A stretch of 42,208 nucleotides of DNA, taken from IMG/VR virus record IMGVR_UViG_3300028920_000136, positions 1 to 42,208 of that record; one strand, 5' to 3'. Every line of letters begins with the position of its first letter. The stretch's first letter is position 1. Below are positions 1 through 6,164 of this stretch, piece after piece. Under the pieces are notes generated by a model. The model did no database searches and was not told the DNA's origin. It saw only the letters and a list, made by a program, of their open reading frames with translations. This stretch comes from a virus. The translations under genes were made by a program, and so were the position numbers.

Positions 1-153
1 ATGGCGCGCAAAGGCGGCATAACCCTGGCGCGGGAGAGGAACCTCGTAACGAATGGGCTAACCCGGCTCAGAGGGACCCTGCCACTTCAAGCGGCTATCA
101 TTCAGGCTATTGAACACCGGAAACGTCACGAGGAGGAAGGAGGGGACCCATGA
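1..153 (+). CDS. Small hypothetical protein, 50 aa
   Basis: Unrecognised 50-residue basic protein (starts MARKGGITLARERN, ends EEEGGDP). It overlaps the next gene by four bases (ATGA), so it is probably translationally coupled to the VRR-NUC gene. No good Shine-Dalgarno can be seen because the window begins at its ATG. If the window ends join, the frame stays open upstream but offers no other ATG or GTG start. No domain, signal peptide or membrane segment is visible. Confidence 0.5.
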   Translation: MARKGGITLARERNLVTNGLTRLRGTLPLQAAIIQAIEHRKRHEEEGGDP

Positions 154-476
154 CCAAGATACAGGTTAAGAGGCACAAGCCCGCGGATCGGGCGGCGAAG
201 CACAGTGATTTAAGGGCGACGGTGCGGGATTATCTGCGCTGGAAGGGATGGTTAGTGTTCCACAATCTCCAGGGCGTCGGCTGCCATAAGGGATTAACTG
301 ACCTTGTGGCAGTGAAGATGGACCGCTGTTTCTTCCTGGAGATAAAGACGGGGCGCGCGACCCTGAACGAGCATCAGAAGGAATTCAAGCGCCAGATAGA
401 GGCGCATGGCGGGGAGCATGTCCGGTTCCTGACCGTCCGGGGACTGGAGGACCTGAAACCATTGGAGGCGTATTGA
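150..476 (+). CDS. VRR-NUC domain nuclease
   Basis: A 108-residue protein with the complete VRR-NUC core of the PD-(D/E)XK superfamily: GLTD at 48-51, EIK at 64-66 with a beta strand before it, then Q76 in a helix. The predicted catalytic residues are D51, E64 and K66. Stand-alone phage VRR-NUC proteins of about 100 residues are Mg-dependent structure-specific nucleases, usually near replication and packaging genes, and are thought to resolve branched DNA before packaging. It sits between a tiny coupled gene and the late regulator, with a strong GGAGG ribosome site. The family call is firm; the in vivo substrate is inferred. Confidence 0.88.
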   Translation: MTKIQVKRHKPADRAAKHSDLRATVRDYLRWKGWLVFHNLQGVGCHKGLTDLVAVKMDRCFFLEIKTGRATLNEHQKEFKRQIEAHGGEHVRFLTVRGLEDLKPLEAY

Positions 477-477
477 C

Positions 478-966
478 ATGCAGTTATCCAGGGAAGCGGT
501 CAGGGCGGCAAAAAGGTGTTTGGTCGATTACTGGCAATATCGGCGGCAGCTTTCATTGTGCGAGGATTACCTCGAAACGATTCATTACATGGGTGGACCC
601 CAAGAGGTCCGGGTATCCCTGATTACTTCCCAAGCTGGACCCCAGGAGCGCGTGGTCATGGCGAAGGAGGGCGACAAGGAATACAGGCTGCTCCAGGCTA
701 TCGTCAGGACCATAGAGCGCGGACTGGTGGACTTGAACCAGCGCCAGCGTAACTGTGTTGACCTGGCATACAGGAGGGGCAGGGACGTCCGGGATATATG
801 CCGGATGTTGGATATATCCCAGGCGACCTACTGGCGGGAAATGGATAAGATCATAAACGTGATAGCTGAACCCGCGCTACAGGCTCAGGCACTCATAGTG
901 AAACTGGAGAAGCTGCGGGCGCGCCGGGATCAGATCAGGAACAAGAAGTTGTGTAAGACTTGGTGA
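478..966 (+). CDS. ArpU/RinA-like phage late transcription regulator
   Basis: A 162-residue protein resembling ArpU/RinA-type phage regulators: a helical N-terminus, then a sigma-70 region 4-like stretch around residues 80-130. In that stretch, LNQRQR and the helix-turn-helix LDISQATYWREMDKI look like the DNA-binding part. Proteins of this group lie just before the terminase genes in many phages and activate late packaging and structural transcription, which matches the position here. It starts two bases after the nuclease gene, with GGAGG upstream, so it belongs to the same transcript. A likely target is the leader at 2.8-3.06 kb ahead of the terminase operon; that link is inferred from position only. 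Confidence 0.7.
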   Translation: MQLSREAVRAAKRCLVDYWQYRRQLSLCEDYLETIHYMGGPQEVRVSLITSQAGPQERVVMAKEGDKEYRLLQAIVRTIERGLVDLNQRQRNCVDLAYRRGRDVRDICRMLDISQATYWREMDKIINVIAEPALQAQALIVKLEKLRARRDQIRNKKLCKTW

Positions 967-979
967 GGGGGTACTGGCA

Positions 980-1630
980 ATGGGGACACACGTAACACCC
1001 ACGGCTCCGGAGCGTTGCGCGGCTATGACTATTTCACAGTCGCGCGAGCGGTACTGCCTGGCGCGGGAAATAGCAAGGAATTTACGCCCTGGCGACGTAC
1101 TGGCTCTGGAGGGTGATGGTAGGGGCAGGGATGGGGGAACCGGTGACATCCGGACCCTGGTCTGTCGCAGAAAGGTCAAGGAGGGGATGTGGCTTTTCCT
1201 GGACCGGCTGGGAAGATATGAAACTTTGACCTTTTCCCAGATATTCGACAATATACCCTGGGCTCCTGGGAAAATGCGAAAATGGCTGCGCCGCGTCCGG
1301 GTCAAGGGGTTGGAGGCAGACCCGGAGCTGTACCGGCGGAAAATCCAGGCAAATTTAATAGCGACCCTCGAAGGGGGGAAGCGGTGGAACTGGTCGGCGG
1401 GGAAGGCTGCAAGGGAATACGCGGCGGGGAATCCTGATCTAAAGGGGTATATCCTGGTCAAGGGTCAGAACAGGCGCCACGAAAAACAGGATTATTTCTA
1501 TGCGATCTCCTGCGGGCGCGTGGTGGCGGTCAGCGAAAGGATGGTCCTTCTCGCGCCGGATGAATACCCTCTCGATCTGGTGGACTTTTTACAAACTGGA
1601 GTTATCAGGAAAGGGTATCATGCAGTTTAA
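980..1630 (+). CDS. Hypothetical protein, 216 aa
   Basis: I do not recognise this protein. It is basic and soluble, with no signal peptide or TM segment. The start at 980 is supported by GAGGGGG seven bases upstream; an internal ATG at residue 16 is an alternative. The middle (about residues 85-150) is rich in Arg, Lys and Trp, which would suit nucleic-acid binding, but no motif is diagnostic. It is the last rightward gene before a perfect terminator hairpin and so ends the early/middle transcript. Confidence 0.6.
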   Translation: MGTHVTPTAPERCAAMTISQSRERYCLAREIARNLRPGDVLALEGDGRGRDGGTGDIRTLVCRRKVKEGMWLFLDRLGRYETLTFSQIFDNIPWAPGKMRKWLRRVRVKGLEADPELYRRKIQANLIATLEGGKRWNWSAGKAAREYAAGNPDLKGYILVKGQNRRHEKQDYFYAISCGRVVAVSERMVLLAPDEYPLDLVDFLQTGVIRKGYHAV

Positions 1631-1641
1631 GGAGCATAAAA

Positions 1642-1668
1642 AAAGACCGGGAGAAAATCCCGGTCTTT
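1642..1668. terminator. Bidirectional intrinsic terminator
   Basis: A perfect 11-bp stem (1642-1652 with 1658-1668) around a GAAAA loop, A-rich on the left and ending in TTT on the right. It can stop both the rightward genes ending at 1630 and the leftward cassette ending at 1709, which converge here. Confidence 0.88.
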
Positions 1669-1708
1669 CCTGTTGCCCGCGTATATCTCGGGGGAGGTAT
1701 CGCGGTTT

Positions 1709-2206
1709 TTACTGCTGCCAGGGTAGGAAGATGTGTTGATCGTCGAAAGGTAATTTTAGGGCGCTGAATCCCTGCTCAAGCATCATCCGTATTGCCTGGT
1801 ATTCCCCATACCTGAAGAGCTCAATATCTGTCTTATCCGCGCAGCCTTGGAGCGGTTGCCAATTATAGGGGCTGTTCTCCAGGTCCATGAAATATTCTGC
1901 CTCGTCCGTCCCCTTGTAGATGTTCTCTATTCCGTATGGTTCATCATAAAATCTGCGAGTGAGAAGGATCACGTATTTTGCCGGGTCTAAGTGAAATTTC
2001 CCCCCGTTCGTGTCGAGCCTCAGCAGTATTGCGTCAAGAACCGTTCCTGACTCGCCGCGCGAAAACCCTCGATAATCCGCCCATAGCTCGGAAGTTGTAT
2101 AATCCTTCGTCGCGTAGTTCTGAAGGGTGATTGATTTTGATTCGACGGTTTCCCCGTGCGGGTAAGTCCCTCCAACCGACCAGCTGCCTATTCTTGTACC
2201 GAACAT
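1709..2206 (-). CDS. Hypothetical cargo protein, 165 aa (third gene of antisense cassette)
   Basis: Unrecognised 165-residue soluble acidic protein beginning MFGTRIGSWSVGG. The frame is open further upstream, but this ATG is the natural start: it follows the stop of the preceding cassette gene by one base and has AGGGAGGAG just upstream. It is rich in aromatics (Trp, Tyr) and ends FLPWQQ. No catalytic motif is visible. As the last gene of a three-gene leftward operon with its own promoter, it could be a lysogenic conversion, superinfection-exclusion or anti-defence factor; that is inferred from layout only. Confidence 0.62.
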   Translation of the reverse strand: MFGTRIGSWSVGGTYPHGETVESKSITLQNYATKDYTTSELWADYRGFSRGESGTVLDAILLRLDTNGGKFHLDPAKYVILLTRRFYDEPYGIENIYKGTDEAEYFMDLENSPYNWQPLQGCADKTDIELFRYGEYQAIRMMLEQGFSALKLPFDDQHIFLPWQQ

Positions 2207-2207
2207 T

Positions 2208-2447
2208 TCAGCTCCTCCCTTCGAAGTCTGCCAGGGCTTTCCTGAGCCCTTCGCTGGTTGCCGGGAAATAGTGACCGTGACAGTAGCCGCCCACCTGGTC
2301 GTTATGGAACCATGTAACGAATTCCGCCTTGTTTGCCGGGTGGTCTTCGCCGTAGATATGGACAAAGTGAGCTAATACGATCTTTCCCGGTGCCATTCCT
2401 TCGCCGCGCTGCGTTTCCTTCGCAAGTAATATTAATTTTGCGTCCAT
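2208..2447 (-). CDS. Hypothetical cargo protein, 79 aa (second gene of antisense cassette)
   Basis: Unrecognised 79-residue protein with a central His/aromatic-rich stretch (AHFVHIYGEDH, then WFHNDQ and GYCHGHYF). The cluster of His and Cys could bind a metal, but there is no standard motif. It starts seven bases after the stop of the 80-residue gene, and its own stop is one base before the next ATG, so the three genes form a tight operon. No export signal. Confidence 0.6.
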   Translation of the reverse strand: MDAKLILLAKETQRGEGMAPGKIVLAHFVHIYGEDHPANKAEFVTWFHNDQVGGYCHGHYFPATSEGLRKALADFEGRS

Positions 2448-2454
2448 GATCTTT

Positions 2455-2697
2455 TCACCTCGAAGTCATTACGCTGACATTGGTGGGATGGTCTTCAGCT
2501 TCAGGGGCGTGAATTCTAAGGATCAAATCGCCGTTATCCTTCGCGAATCCTTCTATACGTGCTGCTGTCATGATCGCCCCGCAGTTCCGCTGATATATCC
2601 TCAGAGTGAATCCGCCAGTCTTCGCCCTGGGACCGCCTGAAAGCTCTGTCCGCCGTCCGTCAATATCCGCCTCGATCCACCAGTTACGAACTGCCAT
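2455..2697 (-). CDS. Hypothetical cargo protein, 80 aa (first gene of antisense cassette)
   Basis: An 80-residue protein beginning MAVRNWWIEADIDGR, with GGPRAKTGGF and LRIYQRN following, which looks like a compact all-beta fold. I cannot name the family. A GGGAGGG ribosome site lies six bases before the ATG, and a near-consensus promoter lies about 50 bases further upstream on the same strand. First gene of the leftward three-gene unit. Expression would be independent of the lytic programme, so a role in the lysogen or in early infection is plausible. Confidence 0.62.
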   Translation of the reverse strand: MAVRNWWIEADIDGRRTELSGGPRAKTGGFTLRIYQRNCGAIMTAARIEGFAKDNGDLILRIHAPEAEDHPTNVSVMTSR

Positions 2698-2746
2698 AAT
2701 AAACCCTCCCTTTGGTTATTTAATTGTCAAGGTACGCCGCAAAACC

Positions 2747-2775
2747 ATATTACTACGCCAGCAACGTAATGTCAA
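2747..2775 (-). promoter_or_regulatory. Strong sigma-70 promoter of the antisense cassette
   Basis: Minus-strand TTGACA (2775-2770), a spacer of exactly 17, and TAATAT (2752-2747). It drives the 80/79/165-residue genes. A second TTGACA copy at 2730-2725 lies in the transcribed leader without a matching -10 and could be part of an operator. The match to consensus is close enough that no activator should be needed. Confidence 0.82.
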
Positions 2776-3066
2776 CTATTAAAAATACGCCGGAGGAATA
2801 GGTAATACACGAGGGGCGAAAAATGAGAGTAGAACTATCACCCCTTTTGGTGCTATAACCGTATCATTACAATTGCGTCTGGACCTGCCAGGTTTCGCGA
2901 GCTTGAAGGGTCCTTTGCCTTTGTCGGGTCCGGGAGGCGTCGCGACCTTCCGGATGAAAACTAAGCCCGTGAAGGGCTTTCCTCATAAAAGTAACGCCTG
3001 GTTCACCCCTAACCCAGGGACCGGCTGACCACCGGTCCCTAATCTTTTGGACTGGAGGCGGAGAAC
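2776..3066 (+). other. Gene-free leader upstream of the terminase operon, with hairpins
   Basis: About 290 bases with no convincing gene. It contains an 11-codon ORF (2823-2858) after GAGGGG, a small hairpin with AAGCCC/GGGCTT arms (about 2963-2979), and a 9-bp hairpin AGGGACCGG/CCGGTCCCT at 3016-3040 followed by AATCTTTT. I see no good sigma-70 promoter on the plus strand, consistent with an activator-dependent late promoter for the ArpU-like protein. The hairpins could act as a terminator or attenuator before the packaging genes. Confidence 0.5.
3016..3048 (+). terminator. Possible weak terminator or attenuator before packaging genes
   Basis: Perfect 9-bp stem (3016-3024 with 3032-3040), 7-base loop, then a short TCTTTT tract. 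It lies 19 bases before the next gene's start. The T tract is short, so attenuation or transcript protection is as likely as full termination. Confidence 0.45.
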
Positions 3067-3234
3067 ATGGCAGAAAGCAGAATAGAACATCCCCTTTGTT
3101 TCCAGGGCGCCGCCTTCAGGTTCCCCGATGAAATCATGGAGGATGCAGCGGGAAGTTATTACAACCTGGACGATCATGAAGCTATCCAGTCTTTCATCAT
3201 CATGGCGAAAAGAGCTGTCCAAAATGCGGAATAA
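3067..3234 (+). CDS. Small hypothetical protein, 55 aa, upstream of terS
   Basis: A 55-residue acidic protein starting MAESRIEHPLCF after a strong GGAGGCGGAG site. Its stop codon overlaps the first possible start of the small terminase gene (3224), so the two are probably translationally coupled. The C-terminal half (DDHEAIQSFIIMAKRA) should be helical. No known domain recognised. Too short for a domain search to be decisive, but ribosome site, spacing and coupling support a real gene. Confidence 0.55.
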   Translation: MAESRIEHPLCFQGAAFRFPDEIMEDAAGSYYNLDDHEAIQSFIIMAKRAVQNAE

Positions 3235-3934
3235 GATGAACGCGAAACAACAGAAATTTGTTCTCGCCTGGCTGAAGTGTGACAACATTTCGGAAGCTGC
3301 GCGGGAGAGTGGTTATTCGATTCGCTACGCTTATAACCTGGTAGAGAAACCTCATATTCGCGACTATTACGAAAAAGAAAAAACGAAACTTCTACGCCGT
3401 CAGGAAGTGAGCGCGGAAAGAGTGCTGCAGGAGATCGCGCGCCTCGGCTTCTCTAATATCCGGGATATAGCTTCCTGGGAGCAGAAGCGCGAGGAATACC
3501 AGGACGAAAACGGCGCTTCCACCTTCCCGGAAGACATTACCGGGGAAGACGACAAGGAAGAGGGGACAGAATACCGGATTATCGGAGGAGTACAGGTCAA
3601 GCCCTCGGACCAGCTCGCGGACGACGCAGCAGCGGCGATACAGGAAATTTCTGACACCAAGTATGGGCTGCGGGTCAAGCTGCATAATAAAATGTCTGCT
3701 CTTGAGGTCCTGGCGAAGATCACCGACCTGTTACCGAAGGGGGCGGGCGGGTCTGTCCACGATCCTATTCACCACCAGCACAATGTCAGCTTGTCGGACC
3801 TTTTCGACCCTGATACGAGGGAGGCGGTTATCCGTGAATATCTCGAACTTGAGCAGGGAGGACCTGCAGAAGATCGGTCCGATGGCTATGAAAATCGAGA
3901 TATGGAGCAGGAGTCCCTACCGGTTCCTGACTGA
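3224..3934 (+). CDS. terS: Terminase small subunit
   Basis: A protein of about 236 residues with the N-terminal pattern of the Terminase_2 family (SPP1 G1P-like): KQQKFVLAWLKCDNISEAAR, then a helix-turn-helix stretch (SGYSIRYAYNLV), which binds the packaging site. The middle is acidic and probably oligomerises; the C-terminus should contact the large subunit. The start could be 3224 (MRNKMNAK) or 3236 (MNAKQQ); both overlap or abut the stop of the 55-residue gene. Its 3' end overlaps the start of the large-subunit ATPase ORF by about 50 bases in another frame. The family call is good; the start is uncertain by four codons. Confidence 0.85.
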   Translation: MRNKMNAKQQKFVLAWLKCDNISEAARESGYSIRYAYNLVEKPHIRDYYEKEKTKLLRRQEVSAERVLQEIARLGFSNIRDIASWEQKREEYQDENGASTFPEDITGEDDKEEGTEYRIIGGVQVKPSDQLADDAAAAIQEISDTKYGLRVKLHNKMSALEVLAKITDLLPKGAGGSVHDPIHHQHNVSLSDLFDPDTREAVIREYLELEQGGPAEDRSDGYENRDMEQESLPVPD

Positions 3935-4499
3935 CTGCTGCTGGACCATGGACGAGGCGGACCAGGGCAAGGTAAAGCGCTTTCCTGAAAAGCCTCATAT
4001 CAGGGTTATTGCGGATCGCTGGCTCCGATATGACGTGCTGCTGGTCCCGAAGTCACGGCGGATGATGTGTACCTGGACGTTTTTGGCGCTTCATCTGTGG
4101 GCGGCTCTCTTCCATGGGAACAGCGCCATATTCATCCAGTCGAAGAAGGCGGAAGACAGCCAATTCCTGCTCGGTGAAAAGCGGCTGCTCTTCCTGTACA
4201 GGAATCTTCCCGCGGGCTATCCCTGGGCGGGGATCGAGCGCGCCATAAAGGGAAAGAACGGATACGACCGGCTCTATTTCGATAACGGCTCATATATCTA
4301 CGCGGTAGCACAGGGCGCGGACCAGCTCAGGCAGTACACGGCTTCATACATCTACGCCACGGAGCTCGCATTTTGGGACTATCCGCAAAGCACCTGGAGA
4401 GCCATGAAGCCCACCTTAGAAGGGGGCGGGAAGGTAGCTATTGACAGCTCCGCGGGTCCGGGCTTCTTCAAAGACCTGGTCTACGGGTTCCAGGAGTGA
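3882..4499 (+). CDS. terL: Terminase large subunit, ATPase part (split gene, N-terminal half)
   Basis: A 205-residue protein holding only the packaging ATPase domain. The divergent Walker A is VPKSRRMMCTW at 55-65, where terminases keep the lysine and the small hydroxyl residue but not the glycines. The Walker B-like strand is YIYATELAFW, with E161 as candidate catalytic glutamate. SSAGPGFF near 189-196 marks the end of the ATPase fold. The ORF then stops, while the matching nuclease domain is a separate ORF at 6165-6971. Large terminases of this type are normally one chain of roughly 450-550 residues. It overlaps terS, as usual for coupled terminase genes. The two halves presumably assemble in trans; alternatively the gene is decayed. 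Confidence 0.8.
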   Translation: MAMKIEIWSRSPYRFLTDCCWTMDEADQGKVKRFPEKPHIRVIADRWLRYDVLLVPKSRRMMCTWTFLALHLWAALFHGNSAIFIQSKKAEDSQFLLGEKRLLFLYRNLPAGYPWAGIERAIKGKNGYDRLYFDNGSYIYAVAQGADQLRQYTASYIYATELAFWDYPQSTWRAMKPTLEGGGKVAIDSSAGPGFFKDLVYGFQE

Positions 4500-4505
4500 T
4501 AGATC

Positions 4506-4643
4506 ATGAAGAAATTCAAAAAAACGAGGGAAGGTCCCTTGGTGGCTTCCATCGCAGAGATACTACGCGCAAAGAAGGGGAGCGGTCATGACATGGGTGA
4601 AGAATCTTCCAGAGGACGTGATCGAACAGATCGAGGAGGATGA
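4506..4643 (+). CDS. Small basic hypothetical protein, 45 aa (inside the split terminase)
   Basis: A 45-residue basic protein starting MKKFKKTREGPLVASI, six bases after the stop of the ATPase ORF. It overlaps the next small gene (4588) in a different frame. No similarity to terminase linker sequence is apparent, so it is not simply the frameshifted continuation of the ATPase gene. No strong ribosome site, so this is one of the weaker gene calls. Confidence 0.38.
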   Translation: MKKFKKTREGPLVASIAEILRAKKGSGHDMGEESSRGRDRTDRGG

Positions 4644-4749
4644 AGAGTATGTATCCAGGGGCAAGTCGAACAAGGCGCGGCGGCGGCGGATAAAGAATCT
4701 GTCCCTTCGGCGCCTTTCTATTTACGACGAGGGGAGGCGGCGAAAATGA
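4588..4749 (+). CDS. Small charged hypothetical protein, 53 aa
   Basis: A 53-residue protein, MTWVKNLPEDVIEQIEEDEE followed by a strongly basic part with four consecutive Arg codons. The acidic first half and basic second half suggest a nucleic-acid or protein-binding peptide. AAGGGGAG precedes the ATG by a few bases, and its stop overlaps the start of the secreted coiled-coil gene (ATGA), so it is coupled to it. I do not recognise a family. Confidence 0.5.
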   Translation: MTWVKNLPEDVIEQIEEDEEYVSRGKSNKARRRRIKNLSLRRLSIYDEGRRRK

Positions 4750-5126
4750 AGAAATTCACCGCGCTGCTGCTTGTTTCTATCCTGTTGTTTCTGCCTTTCT
4801 GCGCCCTGGCTGATACGGAGGCACTACCAGAGGACCCGGTCAGTCAGGACGGACAGGGGGTGGAGGTACAGCAGGGCGTCGTCGTTACCATAGCCGAATA
4901 CCTGGCGATGGTTCAGAAGATCATGGAGCTGCGACAGGCGGTCAGCTATTGGCGGCAAGTCTTCATGGCGGAATACGGGAAGCGTCAGGAGATAGAGGGA
5001 AAAGCCCAGGAGCTCCAACGAATCAATATCATGCTCCGGGTCTACAATGTCGAGCTCAAAACGAGGAACGACCACTTAAGGAAACAGGTTAAGGAGCTCG
5101 GCGGCGACCCTGACACCCATGATTAA
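4746..5126 (+). CDS. Secreted coiled-coil protein, 126 aa
   Basis: Has a classic Sec signal peptide: MKKF, a hydrophobic run to about residue 19, and a likely cleavage after CALA (22-23). A Pro/Asp/Gln-rich linker follows, then a long helix (about 45-118) with heptad-like spacing that should form a coiled coil. A Cys lies near the end of the signal peptide (LPFC), but the preceding residues do not make a proper lipobox. The product is expected in the periplasm or outside the cell. Superinfection exclusion or a spanin-like role is possible, but it is far from the lysis genes and I cannot assign a function. Confidence 0.7.
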   Translation: MKKFTALLLVSILLFLPFCALADTEALPEDPVSQDGQGVEVQQGVVVTIAEYLAMVQKIMELRQAVSYWRQVFMAEYGKRQEIEGKAQELQRINIMLRVYNVELKTRNDHLRKQVKELGGDPDTHD

Positions 5127-5940
5127 CCTTCCCGATGAACCATGCAGAGGACGGGGCGGAGAACTGCTCAGGATAGACGAGCGCTCCCATCCGTTCATCC
5201 GGGACAAGAAACTGCTTTACCTGGTAGGACTCGGCGACATTCACCTGGGGAAAGGCTGCGACAAGTCCCTGCTTTTCAAGTACCTGCAGTGGGGAAGGGA
5301 TAAGGGTAATGTGATCTTCGCTGGAACCGGCGATTTTCTCCAGTGCGATCTCATCAGCAGCAAGGGCGATGTATACGAACAGGAAGGACCGGTAGAACAA
5401 CAGGTCAACGAGGCGGAACGGCTGCTCAGACCTTACCGGGACCTGTTCATCTGTGGAGTGGGCGGCAATCATCCCAAGCGCGTCCGCAAGGCTGTAGGCT
5501 GGAACCCTGAAAAGGAGCTGTTCCGGCGCCTGGAGATACCCTTCTATGAGAACGAGGCTTTTATCTCCATCAAGTTTGGGCGGGATATGAAGTACAACAG
5601 AAAACCTGTGGTCTATTCCATATACCTGAATCATGGCGACTGGACCAACGGGAGGAAGACGGGCTCCAGCGTTAACCGCATGGAAGAGCTTATGGAACAG
5701 ATCGACGCAGACATTTTCATGGCTGGACACGTTCACAGGCTACATGGATCAGTGAGGAAAAAGCGGTCCGTCAATGCTAATGGGAAAACGGTTAATTATC
5801 GCTTAATGAGGTTTGTGAATTGTGGGACCCTGCAGCGCCATCAGCCCTATGCGAAGGATAAAGGCTTTGCGCCTTCGCCCCTGGGCTTCGGGATCGTGCT
5901 TTTGTGGGGAACGGAGAAAAAACACAGGGTCATGATATAG
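5119..5940 (+). CDS. Calcineurin-like metallophosphoesterase
   Basis: A 273-residue protein with all five metallophosphoesterase motifs in order: GDIH (39-42), GD (71-72), GNH (116-118), NHGDW (171-175) and GHVH (203-206). These residues bind the two-metal centre, so the enzyme should be active. The family hydrolyses phosphodiesters or phosphomonoesters (nucleases, cyclic nucleotides, phosphoproteins), and the substrate cannot be read from sequence. No signal peptide: cytoplasmic. It overlaps the preceding secreted protein gene by eight bases. Unusually, it lies between the two halves of the large terminase; related enzymes do occur as stand-alone phage genes. Confidence 0.88.
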   Translation: MINLPDEPCRGRGGELLRIDERSHPFIRDKKLLYLVGLGDIHLGKGCDKSLLFKYLQWGRDKGNVIFAGTGDFLQCDLISSKGDVYEQEGPVEQQVNEAERLLRPYRDLFICGVGGNHPKRVRKAVGWNPEKELFRRLEIPFYENEAFISIKFGRDMKYNRKPVVYSIYLNHGDWTNGRKTGSSVNRMEELMEQIDADIFMAGHVHRLHGSVRKKRSVNANGKTVNYRLMRFVNCGTLQRHQPYAKDKGFAPSPLGFGIVLLWGTEKKHRVMI

Positions 5941-5955
5941 CGGGAGGCGGGAAGG

Positions 5956-6159
5956 ATGCCGAAACTTTACGGAGAGAGGACAGACGGGGTCAGTCCTTGC
6001 GAAGCCTGTCTACATGGTCCTTTTTGGTATGACTCCAGGCACAGCTGCCATGAGGACTGCCCGCGGTATCAGGAATGGAAAGCCAAGACAGGGAGGTCAT
6101 ATTTTGGCGATCTTGCCGAAACACTTATCCATGCGCCAGGTGCAGCAGAGGGAGAGTAG
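5956..6159 (+). CDS. Small Cys-rich, zinc-binding-like protein, 67 aa
   Basis: A 67-residue protein with CEAC at 15-18 and HSCHEDC at about 29-35, four Cys plus His residues that could hold one zinc ion. GGGAGGCGGGAAGG lies directly before the ATG. It ends six bases before the nuclease half of the large terminase. Function unknown; a small DNA- or protein-binding adaptor is plausible. Confidence 0.6.
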   Translation: MPKLYGERTDGVSPCEACLHGPFWYDSRHSCHEDCPRYQEWKAKTGRSYFGDLAETLIHAPGAAEGE

Positions 6160-6164
6160 CCGTT

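Noticed and set aside
877-1461. Minus-strand 194-residue frame opposite the 216-aa gene
   Set aside because: No ribosome site, runs against a well-supported gene, and composition (Ser/Arg/Pro rich) is that of a shadow frame.
2724-2753. A plus-strand promoter (TTGTCA-18-TATTAC) divergent from the cassette promoter
   Set aside because: Both boxes are poor matches and the spacer is 18; it overlaps the strong minus-strand promoter and nothing indicates a rightward transcript from it.
4500-6164. A self-splicing intron or intein as the cause of the split large terminase
   Set aside because: The interval is densely coding with separate ribosome sites, has no homing endonuclease motif, no intein Cys/His-Asn ends in frame with the ATPase ORF, and the nuclease half has its own start.
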